From: Spirochaetota bacterium
GTDB lineage: Bacteria > Spirochaetota > Spirochaetia > Treponematales > UBA12059
NCBI GenBank assembly: GCA_029548805.1
Contig: JAKPMS010000146.1
Location: 1-40,362, forward strand
Direction: 5' to 3'
Length of the DNA: 40,362 nt
Shown here: positions 1 to 7,255 of the stretch, one piece after another
Layout of the letters: every line of letters begins with the position of its first letter
Position numbering within the stretch: position 1 is the first letter of the stretch
Translations under genes and position numbers: made by a program
The notes under the pieces: model-generated
Seen by the model: the letters and a program-made list of their open reading frames with translations, nothing else
Databases searched by the model: none
What the model was told of the DNA's origin: nothing

Positions 1-422
1 ACGCGCTGCTGCTGCCCGCCAGACAGCTGCCCCGGATAACGTTTTTCGTAACCCACAAGGCCTACTTTGGCCAGGGATTCTTCTACAGCTTGCGGCCACC
101 CGGCTTTTGGTATATCTTTGAACTGCAGCCCATAGGCCACATTTTTATATACAGTCATATGAGGCCACAAGGCATAATTCTGGAAAACCATTCCAATATT
201 GCGCTGGTATGTAGGAAAGTCCTGAACCTCCCGCTCGCCGAACATTATTTTTCCTTCATCAGGAACATAGAATCCGGCTATAAGACGCAAAGTAGTAGTT
301 TTGCCGCAACCGGAAGGCCCAAGAAGAGTAAACAGTTCCCCGTCATTTATATGAAGGTCGACTTTGCTCAGAGCCTCAACTGATTTGAATCTTTTTGTAA
401 CCCCAGTAAGTGTTATATCCAT
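1..422 (-). CDS. ABC transporter ATP-binding protein, FbpC/PotA type (partial, 3' end outside window)
   Basis: This gene is read from the complementary strand and is missing from the ORF track because it runs off the left edge. Translation from the ATG at 422 begins MDITLTGVTKRFKSVEAL and gives about 140 residues. A Walker A motif (GPSGCGKTTT) lies near residue 40, a Q-loop (MVFQNYALWPHMTVYKNV) follows, and the ABC signature LSGGQQQRV sits at the window edge. The Walker B and any regulatory C-terminal domain are cut off. The motif spacing fits the iron/polyamine/phosphonate importer ATPases. It lies downstream of the periplasmic binding protein at 544-1671 on the same strand, so it very probably energises that importer. 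The permease is not in the window and presumably lies further left. The substrate (ferric iron, aminophosphonate or another small anion) cannot be told from the sequence. Confidence 0.9.
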   Translation of the reverse strand, partial: MDITLTGVTKRFKSVEALSKVDLHINDGELFTLLGPSGCGKTTTLRLIAGFYVPDEGKIMFGEREVQDFPTYQRNIGMVFQNYALWPHMTVYKNVAYGLQFKDIPKAGWPQAVEESLAKVGLVGYEKRYPGQLSGGQQQR

Positions 423-498
423 TCATTTTACCTCAAACCCGGAATTTAAGCGCCTTTTGGAGAATTAGCAGGCCATGCCCAAAAGTGTTTTTTAATAC

Positions 499-524
499 GG
501 CCCCTAAAAGCGATTTTAGGGGCC
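499..524. repeat. Intercistronic palindromic hairpin
   Basis: An 11-bp perfect stem (GGCCCCTAAAA / TTTTAGGGGCC) closes a GCGA loop. The flanks AATAC and GTATT can add five more pairs beyond a small bulge. It lies between the binding-protein gene and the ATPase gene, both transcribed leftward. No U-run follows the stem on the minus strand, so it is more likely an mRNA-stabilising or attenuating hairpin than a full terminator. Such hairpins are common after binding-protein genes, which need more product than the ATPase. Confidence 0.6.
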
Positions 525-543
525 TAGTATTAAATTGGCAGCT

Positions 544-1671
544 TTAGTATTTTGCTTTAAGTTCAGCCAATCTGGAGAAAATATTGTCCCTGAAGTATTT
601 GTTTACTTCGCTTTCCCTGCCTGCTGACAGGGCGTTGTCATAGGTATTCTCCACGGTTCCCTCAAAGTAGCTTCTGCGGCCGCCATAGAACTGGACAGCC
701 AGTTCTGCTGTGGACCCGGGGGCTCCTTCCACCCTCATGGTAGGAACAACGGGGAAAAGACCGCGGTCAATGAACAAGCGCTGCCCTTCGTCTGTCAAAA
801 GGAACTCTATAAAAGCCTTTGCAGCATTGGGGTTTTTGCAATTTTTGATTATTCCAATGGGTTCAGGAGTAACATAGGATCCGGGTGGAGCTATGAATTT
901 TATGTCCGAGCCATTAAGGAAGTTTTCAAATGCCATATAACTGGGAACGGCAAAGCCCAGGGCGTATTCGCCCTTGGCTACTACGCCAGGAACGTCACCG
1001 GATTTTGCAACAAACTGCCCGGTATAGCCGCCCAGTTTTTCCAGCCACTGCCAGCCCTTTTCCCAGCCCAGTTTTTGCAGTATGACTTCATATGTGGCAT
1101 GGCTTGAGCTGGAGTTGTCCGGAGTACACTGCGCAATTTGCCCCTTGAACTTGGGATTTGTAAGCAGGTCTTCCCAAGTTTTTGGGGGCTGAACCCTTAA
1201 GCGCCTGGTTATAAGGCCTTCGTTATAAACAATTCCGTATGGCTCTAGAGCGGTGCTGGTCCAGAAACCTTTTGGATCTTTTAGAGGCATGGGTTTTGGA
1301 GCTCCCATCTGGTTGGGTATACGGTCCAGCAGTGCTTTGGGTGCTTCGTGCTTTATAAGAAAGCCATCAGAAGCCAAGAGGTCGTAAATGACGGTTTCCC
1401 CGCCCCACAGAACATCCGCCTGGGGATTGTTGCCCCATTCCCGGATAAGACCAGCAGCCAACTGGGTACCTTTGGCCGTATAGTTGGTCTTTACATCTAT
1501 ACCGTACTTGGCTTTTGCCCATACTTTAAAGGCATCGAGCGCTGCCACACTAACAAAGCTGGCAACTGGCGTGATAAGGTTGAATTCAGCCTCGATCTTT
1601 GCCGGAGCTGCTCCTATTGTGCCTGAAGCCATCAAGATGACCACAAGGGTCAATCCCAGAAGCCTTTTCAT
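544..1671 (-). CDS. ABC transporter periplasmic substrate-binding protein (iron/AfuA-like)
   Basis: A 375-residue periplasmic solute-binding protein. It begins with a signal peptide (MKRLLGLTLVVILMASGTIG) and has no lipobox cysteine, so it is probably soluble in the periplasm rather than lipid-anchored. The mature part has the features of extracellular solute-binding proteins of the Fe(III)/thiamine/aminophosphonate group: a KAKYGIDVK segment, then ADVLWGGE, GIVYNEGL, a PKTWEDLL motif, and a C-terminal FIEFLLTDEGQRLF helix. A strong ribosome site (AAGGAGGT) seven bases before the ATG supports the start. The ATPase gene follows 121 bases downstream, with a hairpin between them. The ligand cannot be assigned: the sequence is compatible with ferric iron or another small anion, and I did not identify ligand residues. 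Confidence 0.88.
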   Translation of the reverse strand: MKRLLGLTLVVILMASGTIGAAPAKIEAEFNLITPVASFVSVAALDAFKVWAKAKYGIDVKTNYTAKGTQLAAGLIREWGNNPQADVLWGGETVIYDLLASDGFLIKHEAPKALLDRIPNQMGAPKPMPLKDPKGFWTSTALEPYGIVYNEGLITRRLRVQPPKTWEDLLTNPKFKGQIAQCTPDNSSSSHATYEVILQKLGWEKGWQWLEKLGGYTGQFVAKSGDVPGVVAKGEYALGFAVPSYMAFENFLNGSDIKFIAPPGSYVTPEPIGIIKNCKNPNAAKAFIEFLLTDEGQRLFIDRGLFPVVPTMRVEGAPGSTAELAVQFYGGRRSYFEGTVENTYDNALSAGRESEVNKYFRDNIFSRLAELKAKY

Positions 1672-1886
1672 TAGGCTACCTCCTTAACAAATTAATTTAT
1701 GGTCAGATTCAGACCGTAAATTTCCAGGGGCAAGCTGGGGTAACAAAGATGTCATATTTCAATTTTTCAATATCGGGCAGTAAAAATGGCTGTTCTTCCT
1801 GTGTATCCGCCAGCTGTAAGCCAGTCTATAACCCATAAATTCACCTGTCAAGAAAAATACATTGCTTTGGAGCAGGATAGCATTAT

Positions 1887-1922
1887 GAGGACCTCTAAAA
1901 ACTGAAGTTTTTAGAGGTCCTC
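1887..1922. repeat. Perfect 17-bp palindromic hairpin
   Basis: GAGGACCTCTAAAAACT is followed by GA and then its exact reverse complement, AGTTTTTAGAGGTCCTC. The stem is perfect over 17 pairs with a two-base nominal loop. No long U-run follows on either strand, so it is not a standard terminator for either divergent gene. Its core (GG-x-C-x-x-CTAAAA ... TTTTAG) resembles the hairpin at 499-524 on the other side of the binding-protein gene, so the two may belong to one family of small palindromic repeats. Confidence 0.65.
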
Positions 1923-2113
1923 TTATCTGTATATGATAATTCAGATAAATAAACCGGATTTACCCAGTCGACAAATATCGATAAAATTTGCTATGTTACT
2001 GATATATTATAAGGCTTGCCTGCTTCTTGGCCTTAAAAGCGTTACGGCTCAACTTTAAAAATCAATAAGTTTTTTAAACTGGCCATAGTCTTTGAAAATT
2101 GAGGGAAGGAAGT

Positions 2114-2142
2114 TTGAACAAAATTAGAGATATTTTTATATA
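2114..2142 (+). promoter_or_regulatory. Putative sigma-70 promoter of the glycine reductase operon
   Basis: TTGAAC, a 17-base spacer, then TATATA, ending about 46 bases before the grdX start. Each hexamer matches the consensus at four of six positions. The surroundings are extremely A+T-rich, so other -10 boxes nearby (for example TATTATATAC) are possible. The call is by eye. Confidence 0.4.
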
Positions 2143-2188
2143 TAAATTATTATATACTGCGATATTTTTATTTTTTTAAGGATACAAA

Positions 2189-2578
2189 ATGCCTGTGCTT
2201 GTTGTAACAAATAATCCTATGGTTGTACAAAAACTGTCCGGAAGGTTTGAGCTGTTCTTTGATGCCGGCATGGATTACGAGGCTGTTCTTAAGTATGTAC
2301 GGGACAGGGTACACAAAGGCGCAAAATTGCTTAGTCACCCTTTGTCCGGAAGCGTAAAACCGGGCCAGACTCCATATAAAACCGTATTGCTGGAAGAAGG
2401 CGGCAATACGCTGGACCAGGCTTCTTTGCAAATAATTGAAGATACACTGGGTATGGCGGTAAAAATGCTGGCAGCAAACGGAACAGCCGGGATTGGCGAA
2501 CAGGCTGATAATGATTTTAAGCTTATTGACTATGATCTAGCAAAAAACGCATTAGACCAAATGATGCAACACAAATGA
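2189..2578 (+). CDS. grdX: GrdX family protein
   Basis: A 129-residue protein that opens MPVLVVTNNPMVVQKL. This is the hallmark N-terminus of GrdX, a small protein of unknown function encoded at the head of many glycine, sarcosine and betaine reductase gene clusters. A purine-rich ribosome site (AAGGAT) precedes the ATG. It is the first gene of the operon, 12 bases before trxB. There is no signal peptide or membrane segment, so it is probably cytoplasmic. Its role in the complex has not been established to my knowledge; conservation with grd genes suggests assembly, maturation or regulation. The assignment rests on the N-terminal motif, size and position. Confidence 0.85.
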   Translation: MPVLVVTNNPMVVQKLSGRFELFFDAGMDYEAVLKYVRDRVHKGAKLLSHPLSGSVKPGQTPYKTVLLEEGGNTLDQASLQIIEDTLGMAVKMLAANGTAGIGEQADNDFKLIDYDLAKNALDQMMQHK

Positions 2579-2590
2579 CAGGGTATAAAA

Positions 2591-3535
2591 ATGAGCAATA
2601 TTTATGATGTGGTAATTATAGGAGCCGGGCCGGCTGGCCTGGCAGCAGGCATTTATGCGGCAAGGGCAAAGCTGTCCACCCTTATTTTGGAAAAAGACAG
2701 CCCCGGCGGGCAGATAGTCATTACCGAAGAGGTTGCAAACTACCCCGGCTCGGTAGAAAATGCCACCGGCCCCAGCCTTGTTGCCCGCATGCTGGAACAG
2801 TGCCGGGAGTTTGGGGCAGAACAAAAAAAAGAAGCGGTAATTTCTGTTGACTTTTCTGGCAAACTTAAAAAAATCACAAGCAGCGCGGCCACATACGAAG
2901 CCAAAGCCGTAATAGTTGCAGCCGGCGCCATACCCAGAAAAATTTGCTGCCCCGGAGAAAACGATCTAGTGGGCAAGGGCGTTTCTTATTGCGCTACCTG
3001 CGATGCGGACTTTTTTACAGACCTGGAAGTTTTTTGTATAGGCGGCGGAGACACGGCTTTGGAAGAAGCCTTGTATTTGTCAAAGTTTGCCCGCAAGGTT
3101 TCCATTGTGCACCGCAGGAACGAGTTCCGGGCTGCAAAATCCATTGTGGACAAGGTTCTTAAAAACCCTAAAATCAGCATTATTTACGACTCCGTTGTAG
3201 AAGAGCTCAAGGGTGACGGCATTCTGGAAAGCCTTAGCCTTAGGAATGTAAAAACCAACGAACTTACCGAATACAAGGCTGCGGAATGTGACGGAACCTT
3301 TGGCTGCTTTGTTTTTATAGGCTCCCTGCCGCATAGCGAATTGTTCAAAGACAGCCTCAAACTGTCAGACGACGGCTATATATGCACCGACGAAGACATG
3401 AAAACAAACATTCCAGGAGTTTTTGCCGCAGGAGACATAAGGGTAAAAAGCCTTAGGCAGGTAGTAACAGCTGCAGCTGACGGAGCTATTGCCGCAGTAC
3501 AGGCAGACAAATATATAGAAACGGCTTTCAACTGA
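2591..3535 (+). CDS. trxB: Thioredoxin reductase
   Basis: A 314-residue flavoprotein disulfide reductase that passes electrons from NADPH through FAD to thioredoxin. The N-terminal FAD fold is marked by DVVIIGAGPAGLAAG. The redox centre CATC is at residues 134-137 (VSYCATCDADFF). The NAD(P)H domain has GGGDTALEEALYLS followed by HRRNEFRA, whose arginines are the usual NADPH-phosphate contacts. The C-terminal FAD motif GVFAAGDIR is present. Length matches low-molecular-weight bacterial TrxB. It lies between grdX and trxA, so its job here is to supply reducing power to glycine reductase, which regenerates its selenoprotein by way of thioredoxin. It may also serve general thiol homeostasis if no other copy exists. 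Confidence 0.95.
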   Translation: MSNIYDVVIIGAGPAGLAAGIYAARAKLSTLILEKDSPGGQIVITEEVANYPGSVENATGPSLVARMLEQCREFGAEQKKEAVISVDFSGKLKKITSSAATYEAKAVIVAAGAIPRKICCPGENDLVGKGVSYCATCDADFFTDLEVFCIGGGDTALEEALYLSKFARKVSIVHRRNEFRAAKSIVDKVLKNPKISIIYDSVVEELKGDGILESLSLRNVKTNELTEYKAAECDGTFGCFVFIGSLPHSELFKDSLKLSDDGYICTDEDMKTNIPGVFAAGDIRVKSLRQVVTAAADGAIAAVQADKYIETAFN

Positions 3536-3564
3536 AAGAAAGCTTAAAAAAAGGAGGTTCTTCT

Positions 3565-3885
3565 ATGATTGTCCTCGACAAAGACAATTTTGAAACAGAA
3601 GTTCTTAAAGCGGATGGCCTCGTTCTGGTGGATTATTGGAGCGAATCCTGTGTTCCTTGCAAGGCCCTTTTGCCGGATATAGAAGAAATGGCAAAGACTT
3701 ACAAAGGCAAAATAAAGTTTTGCAAGCTGGACGTAACGACTGCCAGGCGTCTGGCCATATCCCAGAAGGTGCTTGGCCTGCCTACTATAACCCTGTACAA
3801 AAGCGGCGAAAAGCTGTCGGAACTAAGCAAGGATGATGCCAGCAAGGACAGCATTCACAACATGATCAAATCGGCATTGGGCTGA
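3565..3885 (+). CDS. trxA: Thioredoxin (glycine-reductase associated)
   Basis: A 106-residue thioredoxin. The active site is CVPC at residues 29-32 (SESCVPCKALLPDI) instead of the standard CGPC, and a GLPT cis-proline loop is present. A CVPC-type site is a feature I associate with thioredoxins encoded in glycine reductase clusters. An AAAGGAGG ribosome site precedes the ATG. It sits 29 bases after trxB and 17 bases before grdE, so it is plainly co-transcribed. Inferred role: electron carrier between TrxB and the glycine reductase selenoprotein A. Confidence 0.93.
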   Translation: MIVLDKDNFETEVLKADGLVLVDYWSESCVPCKALLPDIEEMAKTYKGKIKFCKLDVTTARRLAISQKVLGLPTITLYKSGEKLSELSKDDASKDSIHNMIKSALG

Positions 3886-3902
3886 TAAGGGAGGTAGTTC
3901 TT

Positions 3903-5189
3903 TTGCGTCTGGAAATAGGAGAAATACTAATCAGGGATATCCAGTTTGGAGACAGGACAAAAGTTTCCGGCGGAACCCTGTATATAAACAAAAGCGAGCT
4001 TGTAGCCAAGCTTATAGATGATGAGCATATCAAAAGCATAAGCGTGGAGCTTGCAAAACCCGGAGAAAGCACCCGCATTACTCCCGTCAAGGATGTTATA
4101 GAGCCCAGGGTCAAGGTGGACGGCCCGGGCAACATCTTTCCCGGAGTGCTTGGCAAGGTAACAACAGCAGGCTCCGGCCGCACCCATGTGCTAAAAGGCT
4201 GCGCTGTTGTAAGCTGCGGCAAAATAGTGGGCTTTCAGGAAGGCATAATTGACATGAGCGGCCCGGGAGCGGATTACACCCCCTTCTCAAAGCTGTTCAA
4301 CATTGTGCTGGTAATCGAGCCGGCGGCAGGGCTGGACCAGTACGGCTACGAAAAAGCAGCCCGTATGGCAGGCCTTAAAGCCGCCGTCTGGCTTGGAGAA
4401 GCGGGGCGCAATGTCCAGCCGGACAATATTATAAGCTATGAAACAAAATCTGTTTTGGAACAGGCTGCCGAATATCCGGACCTGCCAAAAATTGGCTATG
4501 TTTACATGCTGCAGACCCAGGGTTTGCTGCACGATACCTATGTTTACGGAGTTGACGCCAAAAAGATAGTGCCCAGCCTGCTTTATCCCACAGAAGTGAT
4601 GGACGGAGCCATACTCAGCGGCAACTGCGTATCGGCATGCGACAAGAATACTACTTATCATCATCAGAACAACCCGGTCATCACCAGCCTGTATGAAGCA
4701 CACGGCAAAGAAATAAACTTTATGGGCGTCATTATTACAAACGAAAATGTGTTCCTTGCGGACAAGGAGCGCTCATCCAACTGGACCGCAAAGCTGGCCA
4801 AATTCCTGGGCTTGGACGGAGTCATAATAAGCCAGGAAGGCTTTGGCAACCCTGACACCGACCTTATAATGAACTGCAAAAAAATAGAAAAGGAAGGTGT
4901 CAAAACTGTAATTTTGACCGACGAGTATGCCGGCCGCGACGGCGCTTCGCAGTCATTGGCAGATTCGGATCCTCTTGCAGATGCCGTGGTTACAGCAGGC
5001 AACGCAAACGAGCTTATTGTTCTGCCAAAAATGGACAGGGTAATAGGCATGCTGGATTATACGGACAAAATTGCCGGCGGCTTTTCCGGCTCTTTAAGGC
5101 CGGACGGCTCAATAGAAGCGGAAATACAGGTAATAACGGGAGCCACTAACGAACTTGGATTTAACAGGCTATCAGCCACTATGTATTAA
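3903..5189 (+). CDS. grdE: Glycine reductase complex protein B, alpha/beta proprotein GrdE
   Basis: A 428-residue proprotein of substrate-binding protein B. In characterised clostridial GrdE the chain is cleaved at an Asn-Cys bond, and the cysteine becomes the pyruvoyl group that binds the glycine amino group as a Schiff base. The matching site here is SGNCVSACDKN, with the cysteine at residue 242, followed by the conserved HQNNPV. A short GxFPGVLG-type segment lies in the N-terminal half. Start: TTG at 3903, supported by AAGGGAGGT seven bases upstream. Length is normal for the family. The neighbours trxA and grdA leave little doubt. GrdE rather than a betaine or sarcosine form (GrdI, GrdG) is chosen from cluster composition, so substrate specificity is an inference. 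Confidence 0.93.
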   Translation: MRLEIGEILIRDIQFGDRTKVSGGTLYINKSELVAKLIDDEHIKSISVELAKPGESTRITPVKDVIEPRVKVDGPGNIFPGVLGKVTTAGSGRTHVLKGCAVVSCGKIVGFQEGIIDMSGPGADYTPFSKLFNIVLVIEPAAGLDQYGYEKAARMAGLKAAVWLGEAGRNVQPDNIISYETKSVLEQAAEYPDLPKIGYVYMLQTQGLLHDTYVYGVDAKKIVPSLLYPTEVMDGAILSGNCVSACDKNTTYHHQNNPVITSLYEAHGKEINFMGVIITNENVFLADKERSSNWTAKLAKFLGLDGVIISQEGFGNPDTDLIMNCKKIEKEGVKTVILTDEYAGRDGASQSLADSDPLADAVVTAGNANELIVLPKMDRVIGMLDYTDKIAGGFSGSLRPDGSIEAEIQVITGATNELGFNRLSATMY

Positions 5190-5213
5190 CACACCAGAAA
5201 GGAAGCTTTAAGA

Positions 5214-5687
5214 ATGAGCATCTTGAAAAACAAGAAGGTCATCGTAATTGGTGACAGGGACGGTATTCCCGGGCCTGCCATAGAGGAATGCGTAAAGACA
5301 GAGCCATCTGCAGAGCTGGTATTCTCTGCAACCGAATGCTTTGTCTGAACTGCTGCAGGAGCCATGGATTTGGAAAACCAGAACAGGGTAAAGGATTTGA
5401 CGGAAAAATACGGGGCAGAAAATATTTTAGTAATACTTGGAGCAGCCGAAGCGGAAGCTTCCGGATTGGCTGCTGAAACTGTAAGTGCGGGAGACCCAAC
5501 ATATGCGGGAGCTCTTGCCGGAGTGGCCCTTGGGCTGCCCGCCTATCATGTTACAGAAGCCGCATTCAAAGAAGCGGTGGATCCTGCAGTCTATGATGAG
5601 CAGGTTGGCATGATGGAAATGGTGGTTGACGTTGATGCCATTGCGGAAGAGATGCAAGGCATACGCAGCCAGTTCAGCAAGTATTGA
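5214..5687 (+). CDS. grdA: Glycine reductase selenoprotein A (in-frame UGA = selenocysteine)
   Basis: The ORF track shows only 5364-5687 because an in-frame UGA at 5346-5348 was read as a stop. Translation from the ATG at 5214 gives [20 protein letters not shown], then [18 protein letters not shown]. This is the diagnostic selenoprotein A site, with selenocysteine at residue 45 and 157 residues in total. The reduced selenol attacks the glycine Schiff base on protein B to form carboxymethyl-selenocysteine, which protein C then converts to acetyl phosphate. It starts 24 bases after grdE with a good ribosome site (GGAAG). Translation needs SelB, SelC and a SECIS element, none of which is encoded elsewhere in the window. 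I found only a weak hairpin after the UGA. The track frame upstream of the UGA is open, so this is not a pseudogene. Confidence 0.95.
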
Positions 5688-5705
5688 TACTTTTGTTTTT
5701 TTTGA

Positions 5706-5736
5706 TCCCGTTTCTTTTTGCCCCAAAAGAAAGGGA
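5706..5736 (+). repeat. Intercistronic hairpin 1 between grdA and grdB
   Basis: TCCC-G-TTTCTTTT pairs with AAAAGAAA-GGGA around a TGCCCC loop, twelve pairs with one bulged G. It begins 19 bases after the grdA stop. A run of eight T residues just precedes it, but none follows, so it is not a classical terminator. In this position it could protect the 3' end of the grdA message. Confidence 0.5.
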
Positions 5737-5772
5737 ATAAGCGTCAAGTCTTTTTAATACCAAATTCATAGC

Positions 5773-5792
5773 CGGAGCCCGGTCGGGCTCCG
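5773..5792 (+). repeat. Intercistronic GC-rich hairpin 2 between grdA and grdB
   Basis: CGGAGCCCG and CGGGCTCCG form a perfect nine-base inverted repeat separated by two bases. It lies in the 191-base gap between grdA and grdB, the longest gap in the operon. Only short T runs follow (CAGCTTTCTG), so partial termination or RNA processing is more likely than complete termination. Confidence 0.5.
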
Positions 5793-5878
5793 CAGCTTTC
5801 TGTAATTGTCTATTACAACGAAAGGAGTATTCCTCTTTTTAAGCAGCTAAAAAGCAAGTAAAAAAGGAGGAAAAGCTT

Positions 5879-7189
5879 ATGAGCAAAATAAGGGTAGTCC
5901 ATTACCTTAACCAGTTTTTTGCGGGCATTGGCGGCGAGGAAAAGGCCGACCATAAACCCGAGCTGCGCATCGGCATTGTAGGCCCGGGCATGGCTCTCAA
6001 AAAGGAATTCGGAGAAGAAGCGGAAATTGTATCCACAATCATTTGCGGAGACTCGTATTTCAACGAAAACCTGAAGGAAGCCTCGGCCCAAATCCTTAAA
6101 ATGATCAGGGAACAGAAGCCGGACATATTCATGGCCGGACCGGCTTTCAATGCCGGAAGATACGGTGCGGCATGCGGAACCATTTGCAAAATGGTCAAAG
6201 AGGAGCTTGGCATTCCCGTGCTTAGCGCAATGTATGAAGAGAATCCCGGAGTGGACATGTTCCGCAAGGATTTGTTCATTATAAAAACCGCTGACAGTGC
6301 CGCAGGCATGAGGACAGCCGCGCCGGCCATGGCAAAACTTGCCCTTAAATTGGCCAAAAAAGAAGAAATCGGCCCGCCGGAAGCGGAAGGCTACCATGTA
6401 CGCGGCATAAGAAAGAATGTTTTCCGGGACAAGCTGGGCAGCAAAAGGGCTGTGGAAATGCTGGTAAAAAAACTTAAAGGTGATGAGTTTGTTACAGAGT
6501 ATCCCATGCCGCAGTTTGACAACGTAACACCCAGCCCTGCCGTAAAAGACATGAGCAGGGCAAAGCTGGCCCTTGTCACCTCGGGCGGAATTGTGCCCAA
6601 GGGCAACCCTGACCGGATAGAGTCTTCCAGCGCATCCAAGTACGGCAAATATGACATAAGCGGCCTAGCAGCCCTTACGTCAGAAACCAGCGAAACAGCC
6701 CATGGCGGCTATGACCCGGTATATGCCAACAAGGACCCGAACAGGGTGCTTCCTGTTGACGCGCTAAGAGACATGGAAAAGTCCGGGCGCATAGGCTCGT
6801 TACATAATTATTACTATTCAACCGTGGGCAACGGAACATCCGTGGCCAACTCCAGGGCTTATGCACTGGAATTTGCGCATGAGCTCAAAAATGACGGCGT
6901 CACCGCGGTAATTCTTACCTCCACCTGAGGAACCTGTACTCGTTGCGGCGCAACGATGGTAAAAGAAATTGAACGGGCCGGTATTCCGGTGGTGCATATA
7001 TGCACAGTGGTTCCCATATCCCTAACGGTTGGAGCAAACAGGATTGTGCCGGCGGTAGCCATACCCTATCCCCTTGGCGACCCCAATCTGCCTGCAGCGG
7101 AAGAAAAAAAGCTGAGGGCCAGGCTTGTGGAAAATTGCCTAAAGGCTCTTGAAACCGAAGTAAGCAGCCAGACCGTATTTGACAATTAG
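5879..7189 (+). CDS. grdB: Glycine reductase protein B gamma subunit GrdB (in-frame UGA = selenocysteine)
   Basis: The track ends this gene at 6928, but the UGA at 6926-6928 is a selenocysteine codon. The frame continues through GTCTRCGATMVKEIERAG to a TAG at 7187-7189, giving 436 residues with Sec at 350. The N-terminal part carries MSKIRVVHYLNQFFAGIGGE, typical of GrdB, GrdF and GrdH. In protein B this selenocysteine helps release ammonia during transfer of the carboxymethyl group to selenoprotein A. AAAGGAGGAAAA precedes the ATG. The separate 6956-7189 ORF in the track is simply the 3' part of this gene. The glycine-specific form is assumed from linkage with grdE, grdA, grdC and grdD. Confidence 0.94.
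6926..6955 (+). promoter_or_regulatory. Candidate bacterial SECIS element in grdB
   Basis: Immediately after the UGA at 6926-6928 comes CGTTGC-GGC-GCAACG (6941-6955), a perfect six-base stem with a three-base apical loop containing GG. The loop starts about 19 bases past the UGA, within the distance seen for bacterial SECIS hairpins. This is the structure SelB would need to read the UGA as selenocysteine. The assignment is by eye; no folding was run. Confidence 0.6.
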
Positions 7190-7255
7190 TAGCATCCATG
7201 CTGGCCGGATAGCCCCGGCCCGCATTTTTTTAACTTAGCCCCCGGAGGATAGCTG

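Larger units (their letters stand above)
1672..2188. other. Divergent intergenic region between the binding-protein gene and the grd operon
   Basis: About 517 bases without a convincing gene. It must hold the leftward promoter of the binding-protein gene and the rightward promoter of the glycine reductase operon. It contains a long perfect palindrome (1887-1922), a second dyad TTATCTG-N12-CAGATAA (1923-1948), and an A+T-rich stretch just before grdX. I looked for the conserved elements of a glycine riboswitch and did not recognise them. On the minus strand, TTGACA (about 1851) followed 15 bases later by TATAGA is a weak candidate promoter for the binding-protein gene. Confidence 0.6.

Noticed and set aside
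90-383. 97-residue plus-strand ORF at the left edge
   Set aside because: It is the antisense of the partial ABC ATPase, which shows clear Walker A and signature motifs on the minus strand.
5364-5687. Stand-alone 107-residue ORF in the track
   Set aside because: It is the 3' part of grdA beyond the selenocysteine UGA; the real gene starts at 5214.
6956-7189. Stand-alone 77-residue ORF in the track
   Set aside because: It is the C-terminal part of grdB after the in-frame UGA at 6926-6928.
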